From NCBI GenBank assembly GCA_900455155.1, contig UGUC01000001.1, positions 186,001 to 250,000 on the forward strand: 64,000 nt of DNA, written 5' to 3'. Under the pieces are notes generated by a model. The model was not told the origin of the DNA. It worked only from the letters and a program-made list of their open reading frames with translations, and made no database searches. Of the stretch, positions 9,830-20,410 are shown one piece after another. The position numbers and the translations under genes were made by a program. Source of the stretch: Providencia stuartii. GTDB taxonomy: Bacteria; Pseudomonadota; Gammaproteobacteria; Enterobacterales; Enterobacteriaceae. Within the stretch, counting starts at the first letter, position 1. Every line of letters starts with the position of its first letter.

Positions 9830-10603
9830 ATGCAAACTGATTGGATCCTAGCTCATATTGAACATCGCGTCCTAACATTGACGTTGAATCGCCCTGATGT
9901 GCGTAACGCCTTAAGTACTGATTGCCTCGAATTACTTGTCGATCACCTTGAACAAGCCGATAAAGACCCACAAATCGGCGCCATCGTTATTGCCGGTAAC
10001 CCACGTTTTTTTGCGGCGGGTGCTGACCTTAAAGAGCTCCAGCAACAAACCGTTGCGGCGGCGATCACGGATAGGCGCCCTCAAGTTTGGCGTCGTTTTT
10101 CGCAAATTTCCAAACCCATTATCACCGCAGTCAATGGTTATGCATTGGGTGCTGGCTTTGAATTAGTACTTGCAAGTGATGTGGTCATTGCCGGTGAAAC
10201 GGCGCGTTTTGGCTTACCTGAAATCACCCTAGGGCTAATACCTGGCGCGGGAGGAACTCAACGTCTGGTTCGCGTGGTTGGCAAATCCCTTGCGATGCAA
10301 ATGGTACTCACGGGCGAGGCGATTCCTGCACAACGTGCCTTACAAGCAGGATTAGTGAGTCAAATTTGTGTGGATGGGTTAGTTGTTGAATACGCACAGA
10401 AACTTGCCCAACGCATGGCGGATCACGCCCCACTTGCCGTGAGAGCGGCTAAAGCATCCATTAATGCAGCTCAAGAAATCTCACTTTCAGAGGGATTACA
10501 GCTTGAGCGCCAATATTTTGTCACCTTGGCAGGTACTGATGACCGCCGCGAAGGGATCAATGCTTTCTTTGAAAAGCGACAGCCAAAATTTACAGGACAA
10601 TAA
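9830..10603 (+). CDS. paaF: PaaF, 2,3-dehydroadipyl-CoA hydratase
   Basis: A 257-residue crotonase-family enzyme that hydrates 2,3-dehydroadipyl-CoA in the beta-oxidation-like lower part of the pathway. The oxyanion-hole region (RFFAAGADLKEL) and GYALGAGFELVLASDVVIAG are present, and LPEITLGLIPGAGGTQRL carries the catalytic Glu typical of hydratases. GGAGG precedes the ATG. The stop lies one base before the paaG start. Confidence 0.95.
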   Translation: MQTDWILAHIEHRVLTLTLNRPDVRNALSTDCLELLVDHLEQADKDPQIGAIVIAGNPRFFAAGADLKELQQQTVAAAITDRRPQVWRRFSQISKPIITAVNGYALGAGFELVLASDVVIAGETARFGLPEITLGLIPGAGGTQRLVRVVGKSLAMQMVLTGEAIPAQRALQAGLVSQICVDGLVVEYAQKLAQRMADHAPLAVRAAKASINAAQEISLSEGLQLERQYFVTLAGTDDRREGINAFFEKRQPKFTGQ

Positions 10604-10604
10604 G

Positions 10605-11399
10605 ATGCCAAACAGCGCAATGATACTGACAACACGGGAAAATGGCGTACTCACCATTACATTAAACCGCCCTGATCGGTTAAACAGCTTTAACGATGAA
10701 ATGCATCGTCAACTAAGTGATGCACTAAAAATTGCTGAACGTGATGATACCGTGCGTTGTTTAGTGATTACAGGAGCCGGTCGTGGTTTTTGTGCAGGTC
10801 AAGATTTGAATGATCGCAATGTTTCGGTTAGCGAACAGGCACCGGATTTAGGTTATTCCGTCGAAACTTTCTATAACCCTCTGATCCGCCGACTCACTTC
10901 ACTACCGAAGCCTATCATCTGTGCCGTTAATGGCGTAGCCGCAGGTGCAGGCGCGGCAATCGCCTTAGCGGGTGATATCGTTATTGCGGCTAAAAGCGCC
11001 AGTTTTATTCAATCTTTTTGCCGCTTAGGTTTAGTACCGGACTCCGGTGGTAGCTGGTTCTTACCTCAATTAGTAGGCCATGCAAGAGCCATGGGGATGG
11101 CATTACTTGGCGATAAAATTAGCGCTGAGCAAGCACTACAGTGGGGCATGATTTGGCAAGTCACTGAAAATGATGAGCTGACAACCACCGTTAATCAATT
11201 AGCCCAGCACCTCGCCACACAGCCAACTTATGGCTTAGGACTAATCAAAAAAGCTATCTATCGTGCCGCAACTAACACATTAGATGAGCAGCTAGACCTA
11301 GAACGTGATTTACAGCGCTTAGGTGGACGCAGCGAAGACTATCGCGAAGGAGTCGATGCCTTTTTGAATAAGCGCGAACCTAAGTTTAAAGGACGCTAA
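10605..11399 (+). CDS. paaG: PaaG, 1,2-epoxyphenylacetyl-CoA isomerase
   Basis: A 264-residue crotonase-family isomerase that turns ring-1,2-epoxyphenylacetyl-CoA into oxepin-CoA. It has GAGRGFCAGQDLNDR and AVNGVAAGAGAAIALAGD. It lacks the hydratase-type Glu motif seen in PaaF, as expected for an isomerase. The start at 10605 (MPNSAMI) gives the family length (E. coli 262). The open frame further upstream lies inside paaF. One base separates it from paaF and one from paaH. Confidence 0.95.
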   Translation: MPNSAMILTTRENGVLTITLNRPDRLNSFNDEMHRQLSDALKIAERDDTVRCLVITGAGRGFCAGQDLNDRNVSVSEQAPDLGYSVETFYNPLIRRLTSLPKPIICAVNGVAAGAGAAIALAGDIVIAAKSASFIQSFCRLGLVPDSGGSWFLPQLVGHARAMGMALLGDKISAEQALQWGMIWQVTENDELTTTVNQLAQHLATQPTYGLGLIKKAIYRAATNTLDEQLDLERDLQRLGGRSEDYREGVDAFLNKREPKFKGR

Positions 11400-11400
11400 T

Positions 11401-12940
11401 ATGACTTTAACTCTTAATACCGTCGCTGTCATTGGTGCTGGCACAATGGGTATCGGCATTGCACAGGTGGCAGCAAGCGCTGGACATACGGTACTGCTAT
11501 TTGACATCAACACACAAGCACTGAATAAAGCAAAACAGTCTTTAACTGAACGGTTAAATAAGCGCGTTCAGCAGGGCAAAGCGGATGCGCAAACAACAGA
11601 GGCACTGCTTGCGCGTATTACACTTGTACATACGATGGCTGACTTAGCACCGGCTCAATTAGTCATTGAGGCTGTCGCTGAGAAACTGACTATAAAACAA
11701 GCGATATTTAGCGAACTTGAAGGCATTTGCAAAGAAAATACCCTCTTTGCAAGTAACACCTCTTCGTTATCGATTACCGCCATCGCCAGCCAACTTAAAC
11801 ACCCAGAGCGCTTTGCTGGCCTCCATTTTTTCAACCCAGCTCCCATTATGAAGTTGGTTGAAGTTATTCGTGGGCGCGAAACCGCAAGCGCTGTTATTGA
11901 ACAGCTAAAAAACTTGGCGGTCGCATGGGGCAAAATTCCCGTTATCTGCCGCTCAACGCCTGGCTTTATCGTTAATCGAGTTGCTCGCCCTTTTTATGCT
12001 GAAACATTACGCGCACTTGAAGAGCAAATCGCAAACCCTGCAACATTAGATAGTGTTCTACGTGATGCCGGTGGGTTTTCCATGGGCCCTTTACAACTGA
12101 CCGACCTTATTGGTCATGATGTGAATTACGCGGTGACGGATTCGGTTTTTCAAGCATTTGGCTACGACCCTCGGTTCCAAACCTCCTTTGAACAATTAGA
12201 GCTGGTCCAAGCGGGACATCTCGGTCGAAAAACTGGCCGCGGCTTTTATCATTACGATGACAACAAACCACTGCCTAAAGCCACAATGGCAGAAAAAGTG
12301 ATATTAAACAATCCCCCCTCCGTTACGGCTCGAGGCGATTGGCAAAGTTTACCTGAGTTTGCACAATTATTAAGGCAAAACGGGATCCCTCTCGAAGAAT
12401 CTAAAATAGATAGCCACGAATTGCCTACACTCCGAGTTAACAATGTTATTGTTATGTTAACGAATGGTGAATTAACTTCTGTACGAGCGCAAAAAGCCAA
12501 TCAGAGCATGGTGCAATTTGATTTATCCGCTGATTATGCCAAAGCAAACGCAATTGCAATCAGTTGTGCAGTCCAAAACAGCCACCAAGAAAACCAGAGT
12601 GTCATTGCCTTTTTTCAATCGCTCAACAAGGACGTGATTGTATTACCTGATTATCCCGGCCTATTAACGATGCGGACGGTTGCCATGCTATGCAATGAAG
12701 CTTTAGATGTTGTCAATAAAGGCGTCGCTAGCCCAAAAGATACTGATAACGCAATGCGTTATGGCGTGAACTACCCTAAAGGGCCGCTCGCTTGGGGCGC
12801 CGAAATTGGCTGGCAACATATCCTTAATACACTCGATCAGTTATCGCAGTTTTTATGCCGACGGGCGCTACCGGGCGAATCCCCTGTTGCGCCAATTGGT
12901 TGCTGGGGTGCGGTCATTACCTGCTAAGGAGCTGCAATGA
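11401..12940 (+). CDS. paaH: PaaH, 3-hydroxyadipyl-CoA dehydrogenase (3' frameshift)
   Basis: The NAD-dependent enzyme that oxidises 3-hydroxyadipyl-CoA to 3-oxoadipyl-CoA. It has an N-terminal NAD-binding motif GAGTMGIG (residues 12-19), then HFFNPAPIMKLVEV, TPGFIVNRV and two C-terminal 3HCDH domains. As written, the frame ends at 12927 with an aberrant tail (FLCRRALPGES...). One extra T in the run at 12850-12854 explains this. With four T's the protein ends FYADGRYRANPLLRQ...AKELQ, and its TGA overlaps the paaI ATG, giving 512 residues. The ATGA overlap mirrors paaI-paaJ and supports the repair. The family is known; the indel interpretation is inference. Confidence 0.9.
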
Positions 12941-13374
12941 GTTCACAAACCACAATAACATTGGCTCAACAATCCGCAGACATCATGTACCGTGACGATG
13001 CTTGCGCAAAAGCGATGGGGATGGTGATAGAGCAAGTTTCTGAGGGAGCCGCTCAACTCTCCATGACTGTCACTCCGCACATGCTTAATGGCCATAAAAC
13101 CTGCCATGGCGGTCAACTATTCAGCCTAGCTGACACCGCGTTTGCTTACGCTTGCAATAGCCATGGACTCGCCGCTGTTGCCTCAAGCTGCTCTATTGAT
13201 TTTATCCGCCCTGCATATGAAGGGGATACATTGACCGCAGTCGCAAACGTTAAGCATCAGGGCAAACGTACTGGCTTATATGAAGTAGAAATTGTCAACC
13301 AACAAGGCAAAACCTTAGCTTGGTTCTACGGGCGAGCGCATCGCCTAGGTCACCGTTTAACAGGAGAAGAGTGA
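12937..13374 (+). CDS. paaI: PaaI, hydroxyphenylacetyl-CoA thioesterase
   Basis: A 145-residue hotdog-fold thioesterase thought to release CoA from dead-end intermediates of phenylacetate breakdown. The family signature is HMLNGHKTCHGGQLFSLADTA, split here as HMLNGHKTCHGG followed by LFSLADTAFAYACNS. GGAGCTGCA precedes the ATG. The TGA overlaps the paaJ ATG (ATGA-type coupling). Confidence 0.95.
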   Translation: MSSQTTITLAQQSADIMYRDDACAKAMGMVIEQVSEGAAQLSMTVTPHMLNGHKTCHGGQLFSLADTAFAYACNSHGLAAVASSCSIDFIRPAYEGDTLTAVANVKHQGKRTGLYEVEIVNQQGKTLAWFYGRAHRLGHRLTGEE

Positions 13375-14576
13375 TGAGAGATGCCTTTATCTGTGATGGT
13401 ATCAGAACCCCAATTGGCCGCTACGGAGGCGCACTGTCCTCTGTACGCCCTGATGACCTCGCCGCTTTACCTTTAAAGGCTCTAATGGAAAGGCATCCTC
13501 AATTAGATTGGTCAATAACTGATGACATTATCTTAGGTTGCGCAAATCAGGCTGGTGAAGATAACCGTAATGTCGCACGAATGGCGTGTTTATTAGCGGG
13601 TCTTCCATTATCCATATCGGGCACTACCGTGAATCGTCTTTGTGGTTCAGGCCTTGATGCAATTGCACTTGCGGCTAGAAGTATCAAAGCGGGGGAAGCG
13701 AATTTTATGATTGCAGGCGGTGTCGAATCAATGAGCCGCGCACCCTTTGTTATGGGTAAGTCAGAATCTGCCTTTTCAAGGCAAGCACAAATATTTGATA
13801 CCACAATTGGTTGGCGATTTGTCAATCCACTGATGGAAAAACAGTTCTCAACACATTCGATGCCAGAAACGGCGGAGAACGTTGCAGAAGAGTATCGCAT
13901 TCATCGAGCTGACCAAGATGCCTTTGCTCTACGTAGCCAACAACGCACCGAACAGGCTCGTCAACAAGGCGTTTTCGCACAAGAGATCATCCCCGTCACC
14001 ATTAAACATCGCAAAGGGGAGACGATTGTTACAGAAGACGAACACCCAAGACCTGAAACAACCTTGGAACAATTACAAAAGTTAAAAACACCGTTTCGTG
14101 AAAATGGCTCAGTGACAGCAGGTAATGCTTCTGGGGTGAATGATGGTGCAGCCGCCTTGATTATCGCTTCCCAAGAAACGGCTAAAGCTCAGGGGTTAAC
14201 CCCTAAAGCACGAATTATCGCAACAGCAACCTGTGGTGTTGAACCACGGTTTATGGGGATAGGACCATTACCCGCCACCCAAAAAGTCCTCAAAATGACG
14301 GGGCTAACAATCGAACAAATGGATGTGATTGAGCTAAACGAAGCTTTTGCTGCTCAAGCACTCGCTGTACTAAGAGGATTAGGTTTACCTGACGACGCGC
14401 CACAAGTGAATCCAAATGGTGGTGCCATTTCCTTAGGCCACCCTCTTGGTATGAGTGGGGCAAGGTTGGCGATTACCGCCGTGAACGAATTACATCGTCG
14501 CCAAGGGCGCTATGCCTTATGCACCATGTGTATTGGTGTGGGCCAAGGCATAGCCATGATTATTGAACGAGTTTAG
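13374..14576 (+). CDS. paaJ: PaaJ, 3-oxoadipyl-CoA/3-oxo-5,6-dehydrosuberyl-CoA thiolase
   Basis: A 400-residue thiolase that releases acetyl-CoA at two steps of the pathway. The nucleophilic Cys is in TVNRLCGSGLDAIAL. NEAFAAQALA, GGAISLGHPLGMSGAR and CIGVGQGIA supply the other active-site residues. The start at 13374 overlaps the paaI stop and follows GGAGAAGAG. E. coli PaaJ is 401 residues. Confidence 0.95.
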   Translation: MRDAFICDGIRTPIGRYGGALSSVRPDDLAALPLKALMERHPQLDWSITDDIILGCANQAGEDNRNVARMACLLAGLPLSISGTTVNRLCGSGLDAIALAARSIKAGEANFMIAGGVESMSRAPFVMGKSESAFSRQAQIFDTTIGWRFVNPLMEKQFSTHSMPETAENVAEEYRIHRADQDAFALRSQQRTEQARQQGVFAQEIIPVTIKHRKGETIVTEDEHPRPETTLEQLQKLKTPFRENGSVTAGNASGVNDGAAALIIASQETAKAQGLTPKARIIATATCGVEPRFMGIGPLPATQKVLKMTGLTIEQMDVIELNEAFAAQALAVLRGLGLPDDAPQVNPNGGAISLGHPLGMSGARLAITAVNELHRRQGRYALCTMCIGVGQGIAMIIERV

Positions 14577-14777
14577 ACCGATTAACCTACCCAAAATCAC
14601 ACCGTTCTAATGAGATGAATGATGGGTAAAAAATAAAAACGCCTGAAACCCTACACCTGCTCAGGCCAATACTGCACTCGCTTTTCGCCATTGCATATAT
14701 ACCCGCCCTGACTCGGCAATATATCGCAAAAAAGGCTTAAAGCATGCGGATATCAATAATTATAAGGACTAGCAATT
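14577..14777. other. paaJ-paaK spacer with a small hairpin
   Basis: About 200 bases without a gene. GCCTGA (14652-14657) can pair with TCAGGC around a long loop, with no T-tract. TAAGGA lies 12 bases before the paaK ATG as its ribosome binding site. The gap is larger than the others in the operon, so a separate promoter or an attenuation point for paaK is possible but not shown. Confidence 0.35.
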
Positions 14778-16089
14778 ATGAGCACTCTACAACACACTAT
14801 TGATCCAATTGAGTTTGCATCGAGAGATGAAATCGAGGCATTGCAGTTCTCAAGACTGAAGTGGACACTCACTCACGCTTATGAAAATGTGCCTATGTAT
14901 CGCAAAAAATTCGATGCGGCCGGCGTTCATCCTGACGATTTCAAGCAACTGAGTGATATCGAAAAATTCCCGTATACCACAAAGCAAGATCTACGCGAGA
15001 ATTACCCATTTAATACCTTTGCAGTGCCCATGGATAAAATCATCCGTATTCATGCCTCTTCGGGCACGACGGGTCGCCCTACTGTTGTCGGCTATACCCA
15101 ACAAGATATTGATAATTGGGCTGATTTAATTGCTCGTAGCCTACGCTCTGCGGGAGCCACGAAAGGAGATAAAATCCACGTTGCCTACGGCTACGGCCTA
15201 TTTACCGGTGGCTTAGGCGCTCATTATGGTGCTGAGCGTCTTGGTGCAGCCGTTATTCCTATGTCTGGTGGTCAGACAGAAAAACAGGCTCAATTAATTG
15301 CTGATTTCAAACCTGACGTCATCATGGTAACCCCCTCTTACTGTCTAAGCATCATTGATGAGCTAGAGAAAATCATGGGCGGAGACGCAAGTAAGTGCTC
15401 ACTAAGACTAGGCGTATTTGGTGCAGAGCCATGGACTGAGGCATTAAGAACAGAAATTGAAACTCGCTTAGGCATCAAAGCGCTTGATATCTACGGCCTG
15501 TCAGAAGTCATGGGGCCAGGTGTTGCCATGGAGTGTGCCGATGCCGGAGAAAGTGGGCCTACAATCTGGGAAGATCATTTTTATCCGGAGATTATCTCAC
15601 CTGATACCCTAAAAACACTCTCGCCCGGTGATAAAGGTGAGTTAGTATTCACTACCCTAACAAAAGAGGCTATGCCTGTTATCCGCTATCGCACTCGCGA
15701 TTTAACCCACTTAATGCCGGGGATTAATCGTAATATGCGCCGTATCGGTAAAATTACCGGCCGCTCTGATGACATGATGATCATTCGTGGAGTCAACGTT
15801 TTCCCATCGCAGATAGAAGAGCAAATCATGCAGTTCAAAGAGCTTTCCCCTCATTACCAGCTAGAAATTAGCCGTAAAGGGAATATGGATAGCTTAGCTA
15901 TTCGCGTCGAGCTGAAAAAAACCCGATCTTCTGACCTATGATGAGCGTTGTAATATCTGCCATAACCTTAAGCATCGAATTAAGTCAATGGTAGGCGTGA
16001 GCACACAGATCAGTATCGTTAATTGCGGTGATATCCCTCGTTCACAAGGCAAAGCGGCTCGTGTTATTGATACAAGGATCGCCATATAA
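14778..16089 (+). CDS. paaK: PaaK, phenylacetate-CoA ligase (3' frameshift)
   Basis: The entry enzyme of the pathway: phenylacetate + CoA + ATP to phenylacetyl-CoA, which is also the inducer that releases PaaX. It belongs to the adenylate-forming family, with ASSGTTGRPTVVGYT as the phosphate-binding loop, IYGLSEVMGPG, and RYRTRD leading to GRSDDMMIIRGVNVFPSQIE. The written frame stops at 15941 after 387 residues. One extra A in the A7 run at 15915-15921 explains it. Six A's continue into LLTYDERCNICHN...VGVSTQ...GDIPRSQGKAARVID and stop at 16089. This gives 436 residues, the family length (E. coli 437). Confidence 0.92.
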
Positions 16090-16101
16090 ATCTTCTCTAC
16101 G

Positions 16102-16140
16102 AGGCACCTCACAATGGATAAATGTCGGGGTGCCTTTAAT
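16102..16140 (+). terminator. Probable terminator after paaK
   Basis: AGGCACC (16102-16108) pairs with GGTGCCT (16129-16135), followed by TTAATTTTAG. The loop is long (20 bases), so efficiency is uncertain. It lies between the repaired paaK stop and paaX and separates the catabolic operon from the paaXY transcript. Confidence 0.5.
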
Positions 16141-16252
16141 TTTAGTTTCCTAATATAACAATGCCCTGTGTAGCAAATAGAAGACAAGCAAGATGTTTTT
16201 GTCTACTATTCATTCATATTTTTGATACAGATATTCATCGGATAATGACAAA

Positions 16253-17192
16253 ATGGAAACTAAACTTAACCAATTTATACAGCATGCGCTAACCAGCCAG
16301 CCAATTAGTGGAACATCACTCATTATCTCTCTTTATGGCGATGCGCTACACCACCGCGGGGGCGAAGTATGGCTTGGTAGCTTAACCAATTTACTTGAAC
16401 CAATGGGCTTTACCGACCGCTTTGTCCGTACTTCCGTATTTCGCTTACAAAAAGAAGGCTGGCTAGATGCTGAAAAAATCGGTCGTCGTAGCTATTACCG
16501 AATATCTGAACGTGGTCAAAACCAATTTCGTCACGCTGAAAGTAAAATCTATCAAAGTGAGCAACCCAATTGGGATGGCAAGTGGGATTTATTGTTACTT
16601 GAAGCCGCTGACAAAGATGAAAAAGCAAGGCTCAAAAAAGAGTTAAGCTGGTTAGGATTTGGTCAATTTAGCACCTCACTGATGGCAGCACCAAGTAGCG
16701 CTCAAAGCGATATTCCGTCATTACTTAATGAACTTAATGCAAGTGAAGAGGTGATCTACTTTCGAGCAGATTACCCCTATAACCGCTCCGAAAAACACCT
16801 AAAAGAGTTGGTGTCAGACAGTTGGTCGTTACAACAGGTGGCTGAACATTATCACCAATTTATCGTGTTATTTCGCCCACTCGCACTCTTATTAAAAGAG
16901 TTATCGGATGAGCAAATAACACCTGAGCAATGCTTTCAACTACGCTTATTACTGATCCACTTTTATCGCCGAGTGGTATTAAAAGATCCGCTGCTACCCG
17001 ATGAGTTACTCCCTGCGCAATGGGAGGGGCAAATAGCCAGGAATCTGTGTATCAATATTTACCAGCGTGTTGAAGTAGCAGCAACACGCTACGTCAGCGA
17101 AATATGCGAAACAACTGTAGGGGAACTGCCGCAACCGACTACAACCTATTTTCCGACGTTTTGGCGGTGTATTAAAAGAGATCGCGGCATAA
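16253..17192 (+). CDS. paaX: PaaX, phenylacetyl-CoA-responsive repressor (3' frameshift)
   Basis: A GntR-like winged-helix repressor of the paa genes that leaves its operator when it binds phenylacetyl-CoA. The N-terminal domain has SLYGDALHHRGGEVWLGSL and FVRTSVFRLQKEGWL; the DNA-reading helix is followed by GRRSYYRISERG. A PaaX C-terminal domain follows. As written, the frame runs to 17278 with an unlikely tail. One extra T in the T4 run at 17149-17152 explains it. With three T's the protein ends YFRRFGGVLKEIAA at 17192, giving 312 residues (E. coli 316). Its likely target is the paired operator before paaA. Confidence 0.9.
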
Positions 17193-17237
17193 ATCTTCTT
17201 AAATACCGATGTAACTTAAACAGAAGGGGAACTCAAT

Positions 17238-17833
17238 ATGCCTTTTTATCAGATAGATGGCATCACGCCAGTTGTTAGTCCAGAAAGTTTTGTGCATCCA
17301 ACCGCTGTGATCATTGGCGACGTGATTATCGGAAAAAAATGTTTATATTGGCCCTAATGCGAGCTTACGTGGAGACTTCGGGCGCTTGATCATTAAAGAA
17401 GGGGCTAATGTTCAGGATAACTGTGTTATGCATGGTTTCCCGCAATACGATACCATCATTGAAGAAAATGGTCATATTGGTCACGGTGCGATTTTGCACG
17501 GCTGCCATATTAAGCGTAATGCCTTGGTTGGAATGAACAGTGTCATTATGGATGGCGCCGTGATTGGCGAGAATTCTATTGTTGGCGCTTGCTCCTTTGT
17601 GAAAGCAGAAAGCGGTATTTGCAGATAATACGTTGATCGTAGGAACGCCTGCTAAAGCACAAAGAACACTGTCTGAAAAAGAAATAGCTTGGAAAAGCCG
17701 AGGTACGGCTGACTATCAAGACCTTGTTATCCGCTGCCAACAAAGCTTCAAAGAAGTTACCCCACTCACACAAGAAGAGCCAGATCGCCCGAAACTGACA
17801 TTTGAAGGTGTCATTCCGAAATCAGCCCTATAG
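17238..17833 (+). CDS. paaY: PaaY, hexapeptide-repeat thioesterase (two frameshifts)
   Basis: A left-handed beta-helix (trimeric hexapeptide transferase fold) protein. In the paa pathway it acts as a thioesterase that clears inhibitory CoA ring intermediates, and it is cotranscribed with paaX. The start [13 protein letters not shown] follows AGAAGGGG. Two extra A's break the frame: one in A7 at 17333-17339 and one in the AAA at 17609-17611. Removing both gives a continuous 197-residue protein (E. coli 196). Repeats include [29 protein letters not shown] and ENSIVGA, and the metal-site-type His residues are present. Confidence 0.88.
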
Positions 17834-17854
17834 TTACCCCACAAATAAAATAAT

Positions 17855-17879
17855 AAGCACTCCACTTCGAGTGCTTTTA
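17855..17879 (+). terminator. Intrinsic terminator after paaXY
   Basis: AAGCACTC (17855-17862) pairs perfectly with GAGTGCTT (17869-17876) around a 6-base loop and runs into TTTTAT. It lies 22 bases after the paaY stop. Confidence 0.85.
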
Positions 17880-19050
17880 TACCCATAATTAAGTAAAGTC
17901 ACTGATTATTGGCAATAAATCATCATTAAATTGATACTATTCTGATTCGCTTATATCGCCGTGTTTAATACAATCCCTTAGAAATAAAATAAGCAGTGGC
18001 TGTTTTTCAACCCACAATAACAAAGAATAACAATTCGTTATGGGTATTTATCGTGCAAAATACCCCCCATGTTGAAAAATTCACCGCCTTTTCTTCTATG
18101 TGCAAAAGAAAAGGTAAATTAATAATAAAGTTAATTTGTTTTTTGCCGATAATGAAACCTGTAGAAATGAATAAATCATTTTTCGATAAATTAAGTTTAA
18201 CTGGCAGATCTTTTTCGAAGTAAGCCAATATAAAATAAACCTTATTATTAATATGGTTATTTTATAGATATTAGCTATTAATATGATAGTTAAAACCTAA
18301 AATTGATTAATATTTACTCATCGACACGTCATTGTTTATATCAAAAAAATATTTCACATGGTGAATATATTTATTAACAATAATACATATTAAGAATAGT
18401 TTCATTTTTATATAAATATTTATTTTGACTAAACTTATTTATTCAGATTAAAAATTTGAATAAAATAAAATTATTAAAATGATTTTCATCAAAAAAAATT
18501 TATGTATTTTGACTATTTATCAACTACTACCAAAGGAGTACCTGACTTAACATATTGATTTAAAATCAATAAAGAAATACAAATCCACAAAATGAAACGT
18601 TTGGTAACAAGTTTTTAACTCTACTTTTGCAGCCAAAAATACATATAGCTCTGAATTAACTGAAATTAAAAAATAAAACACTATCCTCTTTTCAAAATAC
18701 GCCCTTTAACACGTAATCAGCAATCTTTTCCGAGCCTAATTCGATATTTAATTTTTAAATCTAATATGAGTAATAATCCCCCTCTTTTTAAACAAATGAT
18801 TACACGTATAATAGCGCCCTATAAAATTTGATATAAATCGAATTACCCTCAAATTTAAATGAGGCTGAAATATAAAGCGCCTTTGTTAAAAAGTGCCGTT
18901 TCGTATTTCTGTTTTTTTAAATTCAACGTAATTAATAAATTTTTTTAAACTGGCTGAGGATGGCTTTCTATTTCTATAAAATAACAGAAGGCGCAAACTT
19001 TGCCATTCCTCTTTTATTAACATATATACAGCTTTTTCTCGGAGAAGAAA
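17880..19050. other. AT-rich gene-free region upstream of the fimbrial operon
   Basis: About 1.2 kb of very AT-rich DNA. Short open frames on both strands near 18000-18230 have low-complexity composition and overlap each other, so I do not call them. The region probably holds the fimbrial promoter and binding sites for H-NS-like or other regulators. I found no recombinase gene and no obvious inverted repeats of the mrp/fim phase-switch type. The only firm site is the ribosome binding site GGAGAAG before 19051. Confidence 0.5.
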
Positions 19051-19634
19051 ATGAATAACAAATTTGCATTATCAGTTGCAACGGCATTAATTCTTTCTGC
19101 TACACCAGCACTTGCTGCTGAAAAAGCAGCTGGTGGTGTAATTAACTTTAGTGGCGCAATTACTGATACAACTTGTACTATCAATGGGCGGTAAAAGTGC
19201 GGATTTCACTGTTGCATTAAATCCAATCACTGTTGAAGATGCAGGCACGACTCCAAGGCATTATTACTAAAAATAAAAAAACAGTATCACTCACCTTTCT
19301 CTAACTGTACTTCTGCAAGCGGCGCTGCTGATACCCCCTCTGAAAATTTATTTCTCATCTGCAAATAATATTTCTACTGATGGTAAGTATCTGCAAAATA
19401 CCACAGTTAATGAAAAATGACACGAGCGTTTCTCGTAACGTTGGTTTCGCCATTACTAAAACAACAGACCAAATTCCTCTGTTATTAAACCAACCGTTCG
19501 TTACTGATATCAAAGGCAACGACTCTAACACTGAAACCTTAGCATTAGATATCTATTACTATAAAACGAATGCTCTGCCAGCAAGAGTTGGTAGCTTAAG
19601 CTCTAACGTCACTTATACCATTTCATATCTGTAA
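19051..19634 (+). CDS. Major fimbrial subunit (five single-base frameshifts)
   Basis: A chaperone-usher pilin. The N terminus is a clear signal peptide ending ATPALA followed by AEKAAGG. The mature part starts GVINFSGAITDTTCTIN, the usual pilin strand with its first Cys. As written, the gene is broken five times, always by one extra base: GGG at 19186-19188, AA at 19255-19256, TTT at 19296-19298, C5 at 19334-19338 and A5 at 19413-19417. Removing one base at each site gives a continuous 192-residue protein, with the second Cys in FSNCTSASG and a normal C terminus ending NVTYTISYL. Sequence error is more likely than decay. The fimbrial type is not identified. Confidence 0.8.
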
Positions 19635-19693
19635 TTATTTACCCCAAATAGCCAGGCTATTTTATTAGCTTGGCTATTTCTGAGTTTATTATT

Positions 19694-20389
19694 ATGCGCC
19701 CTACTTATTTTATTTTCCTTACTCGCTAGTATTAATACTGCCTTTGCTAATATTGTTGTTAATGGAACACGCGTTATTTATCCAGAAAAAAATAACGAAA
19801 CCCATCGTACAACTTATTAATAATGGAAATGATCCAGCCTTAGTCCAATCATGGATTGACGATGGTGATATCAATTCAACACCAGAAACAGCCAATGTTC
19901 CTTTTTTTGCTTTCTCCCCCTGTTGTTAAGGTATCAGGGAATGATGGGCAACAATTACGCATTAAAAAACTCCCCGCATCGCTGCCAACCGATCGCGAAT
20001 CTGTTTTTTATTTAAATATATTAGATATCCCACCAACACCAGAACATCTGCAAGGGAAAAACACGATGCAGTTGGCGATTAAAACACGTATTAAACTGTT
20101 CTATCGTCCGAACCACTTACAAGCCGGTGTTGAACAAGCACTCGAACAGATTGAAGTGAAAGCGGAAAACAAACAATTCCGTATCACTAACAATAGTCCT
20201 TATTACGTCACTCTTGCGAATGTTGATGATAAAAAAGGTAAAAAAATATTGACCGATTCACTCATGGTAGCGCCGTTTTCACATGCTTTAGCACCAACTA
20301 AAACCGCTGTCAGTGCAGGTCAAAAATACAGTTTGCTCTATGTCGATGATCTCGGCGCCTATAAAAATAAAGATGTGATTGCAAAATAA
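19694..20389 (+). CDS. Periplasmic fimbrial chaperone (three frameshifts)
   Basis: A PapD-like chaperone that caps pilin subunits in the periplasm. After repair it starts with a short signal peptide (MRPTYFISLLASINTAFA) and NIVVNGTRVIYPEKN, the typical first strand with a conserved Arg and the motif RVIYP. It continues through PALVQSWIDDGD, FYLNILDIPP and the chaperone domain KTRIKLFYRP. Three extra bases interrupt it: T4 at 19713-19716, CCC at 19801-19803 and T7 at 19902-19908. The repaired length is 230 residues, normal for the family. It lies 59 bases after the pilin and 21 before the usher. Confidence 0.85.
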
Positions 20390-20410
20390 AATATAAGAGA
20401 GCTTGTAATA

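Noticed and set aside
14652..14680. Terminator after paaJ
   Set aside because: The stem is only 6 bp with a 14-base loop and no T-tract. I note it as a hairpin only.
12850..17611. Programmed ribosomal frameshifting in paaH, paaK, paaX and paaY
   Set aside because: The shifts occur at many unrelated runs and all go in the same sense, with no shared slippery heptamer plus pseudoknot. Sequence over-calling is simpler.
17996..18228. Two overlapping open frames of about 75 codons on opposite strands
   Set aside because: Both lie in the same AT-rich stretch, have no family resemblance, no good ribosome binding site and mirror each other, as chance frames do.
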